From assembly GCF_000971395.1 (NCBI RefSeq), contig NZ_BBME01000009.1, positions 248,001 through 312,000 on the forward strand: a stretch of 64,000 nucleotides of DNA, written 5' to 3'. The notes under the pieces were generated by a model. That model worked only from the letters and a program-made list of their open reading frames with translations. It was not told the origin of the DNA and searched no databases. The DNA comes from Demequina iriomotensis. GTDB taxonomy: Bacteria; Actinomycetota; Actinomycetes; Actinomycetales; Demequinaceae. Below are positions 42,355-53,458 of the stretch, one piece after another (position 1 is the first letter of the stretch; every line of letters starts with the position of its first letter). Made by a program: the position numbers and the translations under genes.

Positions 42355-43923
42355 ATGGACACGCTGCTGGCCGCGCTGCCGATCGTGATCGTGCTGGTGC
42401 TCATGATCGGCCTCAAGTGGTCGGCGATCTGGGCGGGGGTGTCGGCGGCGGCTGTCGCGCTCGTCATCGCGCTCACGACCTTCGCGTTCGGCACCGACGA
42501 GGGCTTCGACCGCGTCGAGGGCGTCACGGGCGTGGTGGTGAGCGCCGCGTGGACCGCGCTCACCGTCATGCTCATCATCGGCCCGGCGCTCGGGATCCAT
42601 CATCTGCAGCAGAGGACCGGTGCGACGTCAGCGATCGAGGCGGGCCTGGCACGGATCACGCCCGACCCGCGGGTGGCGGCGCTGCTCATCGCGTGGTTCT
42701 TCACGCTGCTCATCGAGGGCGCGGCGGGGTTCGGCACGCCGGTCGCGCTGTCCGCGCCGTTCCTCGTGGCGGCCGGCTTCAAGCCGGTGACGGCGGTGGT
42801 CGCGGCGATGGCGGGCAACGTGGCGGCCGTGCCGTTCGGCGCGGTGGGCACACCGACGCTCGCCCAGGCGCAGATCGTCGACTACGCGCCCGCCGACCTC
42901 TCCTGGGCGGTGTCGCCCTACATGGTGGTGACGGGGGCCGTGCTCGCTATCGTGGTGGCGCGGCTCGTGGGGACGCTCATCCCGTCCGCCGGGCCGCCGT
43001 GGAAGTGGATGGCGGTCGCGTATGTGGCGTTCTTCGGCCCGTGCCTGCTGATCGCGCGGTTCGTGGGTCCCGAGCTGCCGTCCCTCATGGGGGCGATCGT
43101 GGGCGCCGGCGTGTTCATCGCCGTGGTGAGGGCCGTCGTGATGCGGCGTGCCCGCGCGCACGCGCTGCTGACCGCGGCGGAGGAGGCGGCGGAGCGCGAG
43201 GTCGAGCACGCCGCCGACGAGGCCGAGGCGACGGAGGCGCATCGGCTGTCGCTGCTCGCCGCGACGGCGCCGTACGCGATCCTGGTGACGCTGGTGCTGC
43301 TCACCCGGCTCGTGCCGCCCGTCAAGGACGCGTCGCAGTCGTGGAACGTGACGTGGAGCCTGTTCGGAGGGGAGTTCGGCGACGGCATCCAGCCGCTGTA
43401 CCACCCGGGCCCCCTGCTGCTCGTGGCGTTCCTGGGGGGCGCCCTGTGGCAGCGCGCGAGCCGTGCCGAGGTGGGCGGGGCGTTCGCCGTCGCGACACGG
43501 CAGGTGGTGCCGGTGTTCGCGGCGCTCGTCGCGATGGTGACCGTGGCCTACACGATGTCCGAGTCCGGCATGACGACGCAGCTTGCGGTGGCCGCGGCGG
43601 GCACGGGCGCCGTGTGGCCCCTGCTGTCGCCCTTCGTCGGCGCGCTCGGCACCTTCATGACGGGTTCCGCGACGTCCTCGAACATCCTGTTCACCGACTT
43701 CCAGGACCTCACCGCGACCGAGGCGGGGCTGTCACCGCTGCCGCTGCTGGGGGCGCAGGGCGCCGGCGCGGCGATCGGCAACGCCATCTGCCCGCACAAC
43801 ATCATCGCGGCGGCGGCCACGGTGGGGCTGGCGGGGCGCGAGGGCGAGCTGCTCAAGGGGACGTTGCCGCCCGCGATCATCACCCTGGTGATCGCGGGCG
43901 GGATGGCGCTGCTGCTCGCGTGA
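42355..43923 (+). CDS. lctP: L-lactate permease (LctP family)
   Basis: This 522-aa protein has 12-14 membrane segments and the LctP family motifs: IEGAAGFGTPVALSAPFLVAAGF, AAVPFGAVGTPTLAQAQIV and TFMTGSATSSNILFTDFQ, then QGAGAAIGNAICPHNIIAAAATVG. It imports lactate or glycolate with protons. A charged cytoplasmic loop (EEAAEREVEHAADEAEATEA) at about 275-295 interrupts the membrane region. A TAGCGT -10 box (42313-42318) and GGGAGGGCCGCTG before the ATG support independent expression. Confidence 0.93.
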   Translation: MDTLLAALPIVIVLVLMIGLKWSAIWAGVSAAAVALVIALTTFAFGTDEGFDRVEGVTGVVVSAAWTALTVMLIIGPALGIHHLQQRTGATSAIEAGLARITPDPRVAALLIAWFFTLLIEGAAGFGTPVALSAPFLVAAGFKPVTAVVAAMAGNVAAVPFGAVGTPTLAQAQIVDYAPADLSWAVSPYMVVTGAVLAIVVARLVGTLIPSAGPPWKWMAVAYVAFFGPCLLIARFVGPELPSLMGAIVGAGVFIAVVRAVVMRRARAHALLTAAEEAAEREVEHAADEAEATEAHRLSLLAATAPYAILVTLVLLTRLVPPVKDASQSWNVTWSLFGGEFGDGIQPLYHPGPLLLVAFLGGALWQRASRAEVGGAFAVATRQVVPVFAALVAMVTVAYTMSESGMTTQLAVAAAGTGAVWPLLSPFVGALGTFMTGSATSSNILFTDFQDLTATEAGLSPLPLLGAQGAGAAIGNAICPHNIIAAAATVGLAGREGELLKGTLPPAIITLVIAGGMALLLA

Positions 43924-43929
43924 GCCCGG

Positions 43930-44030
43930 CGATTCCCGATGACGCGTGTGGGCCCCGTGCATCGTGAAGCAGACGTGACGGCCACAGGCGGCGCGTCCGC
44001 CCCACCGGTCACAGGCGTCATCGGGAATCG
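43930..44030. repeat. 16-bp perfect inverted repeat between convergent lctP and asd
   Basis: CGATTCCCGATGACGC (43930-43945) is the exact reverse complement of 44015-44030. The 69-bp spacer contains smaller complementary blocks. A GGACGATGC word follows at 44038-44046. The element fills the intergenic gap and is probably a bidirectional terminator. Confidence 0.75.
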
Positions 44031-44056
44031 TCGCGGGGGACGATGCGGGAGGCGCC

Positions 44057-46368
<2,312 letters not shown>

Positions 46369-46523
46369 GCAAGACTCCAGGAGGAATGGGGGTCGATGTC
46401 CGCGAGGCGGACACGGTGTCTCATTCTAGGGGTACGTGCGCGCGCGGCCGCGTGGGTCCTTCCGCCCGGACGATGCCCGGGTCGACGCGCCCGCGGAGGC
46501 CCCGCGGTCCTAGGGTGGGCGAC

Positions 46524-48041
46524 GTGAGCACCGTCGCACCAGTGGTCTGGACCACCGCCGGCGCCGTGAGCGGCCGCTGGCGCGAGCATCGTTCCGCATC
46601 CGGCGATCCGAGCGTCGCCGCGACGTTCCTGGGCATCCCCTACGCCGAGCCGCCCGTCGGCGAGCGGCGCTTCCTCGCGCCCGCGCCGCGCGCGCCGTGG
46701 GACGGCGTGCTGCCCGCGGTGCTCCACGGCGCGACCCCGCAGCGGCGTTCGCCCTACGGGCCGGACCCCTTCGTGCCCGAGCCTTCGATCCCCGGTGGCG
46801 ACCTCCTCACGCTCGACGTGGGGACCCCCGACCCCTCGCCGGATGCGGGGCTTCCGGTGCTGGTCTACCTCCACGGCGGCGGCTTCATCGGTGGATCGCA
46901 CGCGAGCCCCTGGTACGGCGGTCAGGCGTTCCACCGCGACGGCGTGGTCACGGTCGCGCCCAGCTACCGGCACGGGTTCGACGGCTTCGGCTGGATCGAC
47001 GGGGCGCCGCTCAACCGCGGCGTCCTCGACTGGATCGCCGCGCTCGACTGGGTCCAGCAGAACATCCGCGCGTTCGGCGGGGACCCGGGCAGGGTCACCA
47101 TCGCGGGGCAGTCCGCGGGCGGAGCGGCCGTGATGCGCCTGCTCACCATGCCGGCCGCGCGAGGGCTCTTCCGGGGCGTCCTCGCGCTGTCTCCCGCGGA
47201 TATGCCGGTGACGGTGGACGATGCGCGGGTCATGGCGCACGCGGGCGTCGCGAGGCTCGGGGTCGCGCCCGATCTCGAAGGGCTCCGGTCGCTGTCCGAG
47301 GCCCAGGTGCTCGCGGCGCAGGCGGAGATGTCGCGCGAGGAGGACGACCCCTTGCCGACGATGCTCGAGCGCAGCGGCCTGATGCTCGGGCCGGTGATCG
47401 ACGGCGAGCTGGTGCCGGGGACGGTCGCGGAGGGGCTCGCGGCGGGGATCGGCGACGACGTCGCGCTGCTCATCGGTGCGACGGCCCACGAGTTCGACCT
47501 CGCGGTCGGCGACGCCGCGCCGCGGCTCGCGGACCTGGATGCGCGCGCGGCGCTCGCGCGCATGGCGATCGAGGGCGAGCCCGCCGGTGCGCTCATCGCC
47601 CGCTCGCCGCGCGACGATGCGGTCGGCGCGGTGGGTCACGCGGTCACCGACATCACGTTCCGCCGCTACGTGGCGCTGTGGGCGGCGCAGCGAGCCGCGG
47701 CCGGGGCCTCTCCACGCACCTGGGCGTACGACTTCCGCTGGACCGGCGGCGCGGAGGGCCTCGCGGTGCATTGCCTCGACCTGCCCTTCGGCTTCGACAT
47801 CCTGCGCGAGCCGACCGCCGTGCGCCGCACGGGTCCGGGCGCTCCGCAGGAGCTGGCCGACGCGGTCCACGGCGACTGGCTCGCGCTCATCCGGGACGGA
47901 AAGGTCGACGCGCCCGTGCATGCGGAGGCGCGTTCGACCATCGTCTACGGCGACCCCGTGCGCGACGTGCGGCCGGGCTACGCCGACGAGGAGCGGTTCG
48001 CGCGCGCGACGGCGAGGCTTCCCGAGCCCGCCGCGCCCTGA
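46524..48041 (+). CDS. Type B carboxylesterase
   Basis: This 505-aa alpha/beta hydrolase has the oxyanion run VLVYLHGGGFIGGS and the nucleophile in VTIAGQSAGGAAVMRLL. The acid is probably the Glu in IGATAHEFDLAV and the base His lies in the C-terminal LAVHCLDLPFGFD region (AVHCLDLPF). These match the bacterial carboxylesterase/para-nitrobenzyl esterase family. The -10 box TAGGGT (46511-46516) is 7 nt from the GTG at 46524, so the mRNA is probably leaderless. It has no signal peptide. It is divergent from lysC. Confidence 0.93.
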   Translation: MSTVAPVVWTTAGAVSGRWREHRSASGDPSVAATFLGIPYAEPPVGERRFLAPAPRAPWDGVLPAVLHGATPQRRSPYGPDPFVPEPSIPGGDLLTLDVGTPDPSPDAGLPVLVYLHGGGFIGGSHASPWYGGQAFHRDGVVTVAPSYRHGFDGFGWIDGAPLNRGVLDWIAALDWVQQNIRAFGGDPGRVTIAGQSAGGAAVMRLLTMPAARGLFRGVLALSPADMPVTVDDARVMAHAGVARLGVAPDLEGLRSLSEAQVLAAQAEMSREEDDPLPTMLERSGLMLGPVIDGELVPGTVAEGLAAGIGDDVALLIGATAHEFDLAVGDAAPRLADLDARAALARMAIEGEPAGALIARSPRDDAVGAVGHAVTDITFRRYVALWAAQRAAAGASPRTWAYDFRWTGGAEGLAVHCLDLPFGFDILREPTAVRRTGPGAPQELADAVHGDWLALIRDGKVDAPVHAEARSTIVYGDPVRDVRPGYADEERFARATARLPEPAAP

Positions 48042-48150
48042 CGCGCGCCCCCAGAAATAGGGGGATGTCCCTGATGGGAAACGGGCCCTGCCCGTGCCAG
48101 GGTGGGTCTCGGTGCGCGGCAGAGGGGTCGCGCCTGTACCAGGGGGATCC

Positions 48151-49089
48151 ATGGTGGAGACATCCACGGCGGTGCTCGCGACCGCGGCGGTGAGCGCGCG
48201 CGGCGTCGCCCGCTCCTTCGGCTCGGTGCATGCGGTGGTCGATGCGACGCTCGAGGTGCAGCCGGGGACCGTCACCGCGCTCATCGGGCCGAACGGCTGC
48301 GGCAAGACCACGCTCATGCTCATGCTCGCGGGGCTGCTGCGGCCCGACTCCGGCGAGATCCGCGTCGCCGGCGCCGACCCGCGGCACGATGCGGCGGCGG
48401 TGCGCGACGCGATCGGCTGGATGCCCGACCAGCTCGGCTCGTGGGACAACCTCACATGCCTCCAGACGCTCACGCTCATGGGACGCGGCTTCCGGCTGCA
48501 CGCGCACGAGGCGCGCGAGCGCGGCGCGGCGCTGCTCGCGATGGTCCACCTCGACGAGTTCGCCGACCGGCCCACGCGCGTGCTGTCGCGCGGGCAGAAG
48601 CAGCGGCTGTCCATTGCCCGCGCGCTCATGAACGACCCGGCGGTGCTGCTCATGGACGAGCCCGCCAACGGCCTCGACCCGCGCTCGCGCGTCGAGCTGC
48701 GCACCCTGGTGCGCGAGCTCGCGGCCGCGGGCAAGGCCGTTCTGGTGTCCTCCCACGTGCTCGCGGAGCTCGACGAGATGGTCGACGACGCGGTGTTCAT
48801 GTCCAAGGGCCGCACCCTGGGCGACGAGATCGCCGCGAAGGTCGCCGACGCGCGGACCCGCTACCGCATCGGCACGCTCGACGATGCGCTGCTGCACCGC
48901 GTGCTCGCGGAGGCACGTGTGCCGTTCGACGACGAGCCGACCGGCGCGGTGATCCGCGTCGGCAGCGAGGAGGAGGCCGCGCAGGCCCTCGCCTGGCTCA
49001 TGGCGAAGGGCGTGCCGGTGCATCGCTTCGGCCCCGCCGGAAGCGCGCTCGAGCAGACGTACATGACGATGGAGGAGGAGCGGCGATGA
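48151..49089 (+). CDS. ABC transporter ATP-binding protein (exporter/ABC-2 type)
   Basis: This 312-aa ATPase has Walker A GPNGCGKTTLM, signature LSRGQKQRLSIA, Walker B VLLMDEPANGLD and LVSSHVLAELDE. It matches the ABC-2 subfamily with a C-terminal extension ending LEQTYMTMEEERR. Start ATG 48151 with AGGGGGATCC upstream. Its stop overlaps the permease start (ATGA). The cargo is unknown; this family commonly handles drugs or membrane proteins/polymers. Confidence 0.94.
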   Translation: MVETSTAVLATAAVSARGVARSFGSVHAVVDATLEVQPGTVTALIGPNGCGKTTLMLMLAGLLRPDSGEIRVAGADPRHDAAAVRDAIGWMPDQLGSWDNLTCLQTLTLMGRGFRLHAHEARERGAALLAMVHLDEFADRPTRVLSRGQKQRLSIARALMNDPAVLLMDEPANGLDPRSRVELRTLVRELAAAGKAVLVSSHVLAELDEMVDDAVFMSKGRTLGDEIAAKVADARTRYRIGTLDDALLHRVLAEARVPFDDEPTGAVIRVGSEEEAAQALAWLMAKGVPVHRFGPAGSALEQTYMTMEEERR

Positions 49090-50315
49090 CCGTGCTCGAC
49101 GACAGCCCCGCCGCGGCGCCTCAGCCGGCTCCCGCATCGTCCCGCCGTCCTGCGAAGGGCAACCCGTGGCACCCGACCGTGCGCGGCACGCTGCTGGTCA
49201 CGCAGATCGAGCTGCTGCGCCGGCGCCCCACCGTCAAGGGATGGATCTTCTACGGCCTCCTGCTCGCGGCGATCCTGGGCCTCGGCGTCCTGCTCGCCGT
49301 CGTCAGCGGCGACGAGAAGTCGTCGACGCCCATGGAGCTCGTGCTCGTGCTGGTCCTCGGCGCCGGCATGCTCATCGCTCCGTCGCTCGCGGCGACGTCG
49401 ATCAACGGCGACTCCTCGGAGGGGGTGCTCGCTCCGCTGCAGATGACGCGCCTCACGGCGGGCGACCTGGCGTTCGGCAAGCTGCTCGCCTCGTGGCTGA
49501 TCGCGTTCGCGGTGCTGCTCACGATGACGCCGTTCCTGGTCTACGCGTTCACGCGCTCGGGCTGGCATGTCGGCGAGCTGATCGTGGTCATCGGCGTGAT
49601 CCTGCTGGTGGTCCTCACCTCGACCGCGATCGGGCTCGCATGGTCGTCGCTCGCGGCGCGCGCCGTCGCCTCGGTCTCGCTCGCGCATCTCACCACCGGC
49701 GCGCTCCTGCTCGGCACGCTGCTGGCCTTCGTCTTCACGCAGCCGCTGGTGTCGGAGACCGTGACCGACCAGTCGCGCTACATCGACTACGAGGCGCTCA
49801 CGGACGAGCAGCGCGAGGCGTACGACACCTGGGACTGGTCCGAGGTCGACCCGTCCACGCTGCCGTGCCGCGCCCCGGACGACCCGTACGAGTACGGCGT
49901 CCCGCATACCGAGCGCACCGCCTGGCTGCTGCTGGCGAATCCGGTGGTGCTGATCGGGGAGTCCTCGCCGATCATCAGCTTCGAGACGTGGGAGGAGGAC
50001 GGCCGCGCCGCGCCCGGCCTGTTCGCCGAGATGCACCGGTGGGTGAGCGACTCCCGGGTCGGGCCGTCCGAGTCCGACCTCGCAGGTGAGCAGTGGGACG
50101 AGTGCGCGATGCTCGTCGCCGATCAGAACGGCGAGGTCTACAACGGCGGAGGCGGCGACTGGGAGGCGGAGCAGGAGGCCAACTCCGTGTACCCGCGCGC
50201 GCCGTGGATCGGGCTCGGCGTCCAGGGCGTGCTGCTCGCGGGCGCGATGTGGATCGTGGTCGCACGCCTGCGGGTCCCATACACGAAGCTCCGTCAGGGC
50301 ACGCGAGTCGCCTAG
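49086..50315 (+). CDS. ABC-2 type permease with large extracellular loop
   Basis: This 409-aa protein has about six membrane segments (WIFYGLLLAAILGLGVLLAVV; LVLVLVLGAGMLIAPSL; LLASWLIAFAVLLTMTPFLVY; VVIGVILLVVLTSTAIGL; others). A long extracellular loop at about 225-385 is rich in acidic, aromatic and Gly residues and contains two Cys. SATSINGDSSEGVLAPLQMTR-type motif (AATSINGDSSEGVLAPLQMT) is the ABC-2 hallmark. It completes the exporter with 48151-49089. A GGACGATGC word is at 49134. Confidence 0.92.
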   Translation: MTVLDDSPAAAPQPAPASSRRPAKGNPWHPTVRGTLLVTQIELLRRRPTVKGWIFYGLLLAAILGLGVLLAVVSGDEKSSTPMELVLVLVLGAGMLIAPSLAATSINGDSSEGVLAPLQMTRLTAGDLAFGKLLASWLIAFAVLLTMTPFLVYAFTRSGWHVGELIVVIGVILLVVLTSTAIGLAWSSLAARAVASVSLAHLTTGALLLGTLLAFVFTQPLVSETVTDQSRYIDYEALTDEQREAYDTWDWSEVDPSTLPCRAPDDPYEYGVPHTERTAWLLLANPVVLIGESSPIISFETWEEDGRAAPGLFAEMHRWVSDSRVGPSESDLAGEQWDECAMLVADQNGEVYNGGGGDWEAEQEANSVYPRAPWIGLGVQGVLLAGAMWIVVARLRVPYTKLRQGTRVA

Positions 50316-50340
50316 CGCCCCTGACCCCGCGACCGCCCCT

Positions 50341-50435
50341 GACGCCTGCAACGGAGCTGGTCCCGGGTGCGCGGCGTGTCGCCCGAAAACAGGCGCGACA
50401 CGCCCGCGAACCGGGACTCGATCCGTTGGCAGCGT
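50341..50435. repeat. Intergenic hairpin element, copy B
   Basis: An imperfect inverted repeat of about 36-bp arms around loop CGAAAACAG, with outer ends GACGC/GCGTC and CAACGGA/TCCGTTG. The right arm is nearly identical to 34348-34382. It lies between the convergent permease and recR. Confidence 0.72.
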
Positions 50436-50451
50436 CGAGAGCGGGGAGGGG

Positions 50452-51048
50452 TCAGCTGACCTTGCGGCGGCCCTCGAAGGCGCGGCCGAGCGTGACCTCG
50501 TCGGCGTACTCGAGGTCGCCGCCGACCGGCAGGCCCGAGGCGAGGCGCGACACCGTCACGCCCATGGGGGCGAGCATGCGCGTGAGGTAGGTCGCGGTCG
50601 CCTCGCCCTCGATGTTGGGATCGGTCGCGATGATGACCTCCTCGATGCGCCCGTCGCCGAGGCGGGTGAGGAGCTCGCGGATCCGCAGATCATCAGGGCC
50701 AACGCCGTTCATGGGATCGATCGCGCCGCCGAGCACGTGATAGCGCCCGCGGAACTCGCGCGTGCGCTCGATGACCACGACGTCCTTGGGCTCCTCGACC
50801 ACGCACAGCACGTCCTCCGCGCGGCGCGGGTCCGTGCAGATCCGGCACTGCTCGGACTCGGCGACGTTGCCGCACGTGGTGCAGAAGCGCACCTTCTCCT
50901 TGACCGTGGTGATCGCCTCGGCGAGGCGGCGGACGTCAGCGGGGTCCGTGCTGAGGATGTGGAAGGCGATGCGCTGGGCGCTCTTCGGGCCGATGCCCGG
51001 GAGGTGGCCGAGCTCGTCGATGAGGTCCTGAACCGCGCCGTCGTACAT
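50452..51048 (-). CDS. recR: Recombination mediator protein RecR
   Basis: This 198-aa protein works with RecF/RecO to load RecA on gaps. The N-terminal helix-hairpin-helix is [20 protein letters not shown]. The C4 zinc finger is CTTCGNV...CRICTDP, and the TOPRIM domain follows ([33 protein letters not shown]). Length is normal. It follows dnaX by 160 bp on the same strand, the conserved dnaX-recR order. Confidence 0.96.
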   Translation of the reverse strand: MYDGAVQDLIDELGHLPGIGPKSAQRIAFHILSTDPADVRRLAEAITTVKEKVRFCTTCGNVAESEQCRICTDPRRAEDVLCVVEEPKDVVVIERTREFRGRYHVLGGAIDPMNGVGPDDLRIRELLTRLGDGRIEEVIIATDPNIEGEATATYLTRMLAPMGVTVSRLASGLPVGGDLEYADEVTLGRAFEGRRKVS

Positions 51049-51087
51049 GGGGACAAGCGTAGGCGGTCGGGCTGCCGCCGCCGGTCA

Positions 51088-51147
51088 GCGACCGCGGGTG
51101 CCCCATGGGAGGCAACTGGGGCCCGAAAGCGACCGCCAGCGCCCCAT
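51088..51147. repeat. Near-direct repeats between dnaX and recR
   Basis: GCGACCGCGGGTGCCCCAT (51088-51106) and GCGACCGCCAGCGCCCCAT (51129-51147) differ at three of 19 positions. The spacer contains TGGGGC, which can pair with the first GCCCCA. No reading frame is present in this 160-bp gap. Confidence 0.6.
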
Positions 51148-51208
51148 TTCGCGATTGACGCGAGTTGAGGTAGGCGGCGGGCGGCGGGCGCGCCGCGTCC
51201 GCCGGAGG

Positions 51209-53125
51209 TCAGTCCTCGATGACGACCCCGCCGAGCTCCTTCGCGAGGATCTCCGTCGCGCTCAGACCCGCATCTGCCGCGCGGGCGTCGTCGGCGGAGA
51301 TCTCCTCCTCCTCGTAGGGAGGCTCGTCGTCCGGCGGCGGGACGTCCCACGGCGGCGGCTCCTCCGCGGACGGCGAGGACGATGCGGCGGACGCAGGGGC
51401 GGACGATGCGGCTGCGGGCCGTGAGGGGGACGATGCGGCGGGAACCGCCGCCGGGGCCGGCGGGGCGGCGGCGGGCGCGGGCGCGGGTCGGGCGGCGGGC
51501 GGCGCGGCCGGACGGGCGGGGGCCGGTCCTGACGGGCCGGCGACCGCGGTGATCTTGAGCTGCATGCCGAGCGTCTCGCGCAGCGCGAGCTGCAGGTTCT
51601 CCGCGTGCTTGCCGCCGTCGAGCATCGCGACCAGGTTCGGGTTCGATACCGCGAGGGTGAGCAGGCCGTCCGCCACGGCGTGCACCTGGGCGTTCTGGCT
51701 CACGAGCGTCCACGTGACGCGCCACCGCTCGAGCGTGCCGAGCACCTCGGGCCAGCGACGGCGCACCAGCTCGGTGTCGGCCGCGCCGCCCGCGGGCGCC
51801 GCCACGGGCTCGGGCGCGGCCGGTGCCGCCGGTGCCGCGGATGCCGCTGCGGCGGGCGCCGGCGTCCAGTCGTCGTTGTCGGCGGGTGCCGCGGGCTCCG
51901 GGGCGGCCGCGGGCGCAGGAGCCGAGACGGCCGCAGCCGCGGGCGCGGCCACGGGAACAGGAGCCGTCACGGGCGCGACGGCGGGCGCCGCCACGGAAAC
52001 AGGCGCCGCCACGGGCGCGACCCCCGGCTCCGAGGCGAGCAGGCGCGCGCACAGCAGCTCGAGGTGCAGCCGAGGCGAGGTCGCGCCCACCATGTGCGTG
52101 AGGGCGTCGTTCACCAGGTCGGCCGCCGCGGAGCCGCGCGCGAGGCCGAGCCGGCGGGCCTGCGCGCGCACGCGCTCGAGCTGGTCCTCGGGCAGCGAGC
52201 CGAGCGCCCGCGCGCCGGCGTCCCCTGCGGCGCACAGCAGCAACAGGTCGCGCAGCCGCTCGAGCAGGTCCTCGACGAACCGTCGCGGCTCGTGCCCCGT
52301 CGACATCACCCGCTCCACCACGTCGAACAGCGAGGCGCCGTCCGCCGCCGCGATGGCGTCGACCGCGTCGTCGAGCATGGTCGCGTCCGTGAAGCCCAGC
52401 AGCGCGATCGCGCGGTCGTAGGTGACGCCCGACTCGTCGGATCCCGCCATGAGCTGGTCCAGCACGGAGAGGCTGTCGCGCACCGAGCCGCCGCCGGCCC
52501 GCACCACGAGCGGCAGCACGCCCGACGCGACCTCGACGCCCTCGGCGGTGCACAGCGTCTCCATGTAGGCGGTGAGCACGGGCGGGGGCACCAGGCGGAA
52601 CGGGTAGTGATGCGTGCGCGAGCGGATGGTGCCGATGACCTTCTCGGGCTCCGTGGTCGCGAAGATGAAGCGGATGTGCGGCGGCGGCTCCTCGACGAGC
52701 TTGAGGAGCGCGTTGAAGCCCTGCGGCGTGACCATGTGGGCCTCGTCGAGGATGAAGATCTTGTACCGGTCGCGCGCCGGGGCGAAGGCCGCGCGCTCGC
52801 GCAGCTCGCGCGCATCGTCCACGCCGTTGTGCGAGGCCGCGTCGATCTCCACGACGTCGACCGAGCCTGCGCCCCCGCGGGCCAGCTCGACGCACGAGGG
52901 GCACGTGCCGCACGGGGTGTCGGTGGGCCCCTCCGCGCAGTTGAGGCAGCGCGCGAGGATGCGCGCGGAGGTGGTCTTGCCGCAGCCGCGCGGACCCGAG
53001 AACAGGTAGGCATGGTTGACGCGGTCCGCGCGAAGCGCCTGCATGAGGGGGACGGTGACGTGCTCCTGGCCTACGACGTCCGCGAAGTTGTCGGGACGGT
53101 AGCGGCGGTACAGGGCGGTGGTCAC
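51209..53125 (-). CDS. dnaX: DNA polymerase III subunit gamma/tau
   Basis: This 638-aa clamp-loader subunit starts at the GTG at 53125; -10 TAGAGT (53138-53133) is 7 nt upstream, so it is probably leaderless. The N-terminal AAA+ domain has TALYRRYRPDNFADVVGQEH, Walker A GPRGCGKTTSARILARCL, a zinc site CLNCAEGPTDTPCGTCPSC and Walker B IFILDEAHMVT. The C-terminal third is Ala/Pro-rich and variable. Three GGACGATGC words lie in this low-complexity part (51377, 51401, 51428), where encoded residues are little constrained. Confidence 0.96.
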   Translation of the reverse strand: MTTALYRRYRPDNFADVVGQEHVTVPLMQALRADRVNHAYLFSGPRGCGKTTSARILARCLNCAEGPTDTPCGTCPSCVELARGGAGSVDVVEIDAASHNGVDDARELRERAAFAPARDRYKIFILDEAHMVTPQGFNALLKLVEEPPPHIRFIFATTEPEKVIGTIRSRTHHYPFRLVPPPVLTAYMETLCTAEGVEVASGVLPLVVRAGGGSVRDSLSVLDQLMAGSDESGVTYDRAIALLGFTDATMLDDAVDAIAAADGASLFDVVERVMSTGHEPRRFVEDLLERLRDLLLLCAAGDAGARALGSLPEDQLERVRAQARRLGLARGSAAADLVNDALTHMVGATSPRLHLELLCARLLASEPGVAPVAAPVSVAAPAVAPVTAPVPVAAPAAAAVSAPAPAAAPEPAAPADNDDWTPAPAAAASAAPAAPAAPEPVAAPAGGAADTELVRRRWPEVLGTLERWRVTWTLVSQNAQVHAVADGLLTLAVSNPNLVAMLDGGKHAENLQLALRETLGMQLKITAVAGPSGPAPARPAAPPAARPAPAPAAAPPAPAAVPAASSPSRPAAASSAPASAASSSPSAEEPPPWDVPPPDDEPPYEEEEISADDARAADAGLSATEILAKELGGVVIED

Positions 53126-53194
53126 GGGTACGACTCTAGTGCGGGGCTCCGACGCCCAGGAAAAGCCCGCCACAGCATCGTGCGGGCATGAAGA

Positions 53195-53282
53195 GGCCCC
53201 CCACGCACCCGACAGAGCCCGCTTACCCTTGCTTCGTTCCCGACCTGGGGGAGTTGGGCGAGGTATCGCCACGTGGGGGGTT
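53195..53282 (-). ncRNA. ffs: Signal recognition particle RNA (bacterial small type)
   Basis: About 86 nt on the minus strand. The ends CCCCCCACG and CGTGGGGGG pair to form the base of a single long hairpin. The SRP54-binding tip reads GGTCGGGAACGAAGCAAGGG, matching the conserved GGAA-loop and internal-loop pattern. It lies between dnaX and tRNA-Ser, its usual position in this order of bacteria. Confidence 0.92.
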
Positions 53283-53348
53283 GCCGTCCAGTCTAACGGC
53301 TGCGCGAGTGCGGAAGTGTCCGCAGGATCGGGTATAGTTTCCGGGCCT

Positions 53349-53436
53349 GGAGGATTCGCCTAGTGGCCTATGGCGCACGCTTGGAAAGCGTGTTGGGTGC
53401 AAGCCCTCAGGGGTTCGAATCCCCTATCCTCCGCCA
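53349..53436 (+). tRNA. tRNA-Ser (anticodon GGA)
   Basis: An 88-nt tRNA with acceptor GGAGGAT/ATCCTCC, discriminator G and encoded CCA, anticodon loop TTGGAAA (GGA, reading TCC) on stem CACGC/GCGTG, and a long variable arm (TTGGGTGCAAGCCCTCA), as expected for serine tRNA. T arm GGTTCGAATCC is canonical. Confidence 0.97.
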
Positions 53437-53458
53437 GTAGTACTCGATCCGCGACGGG

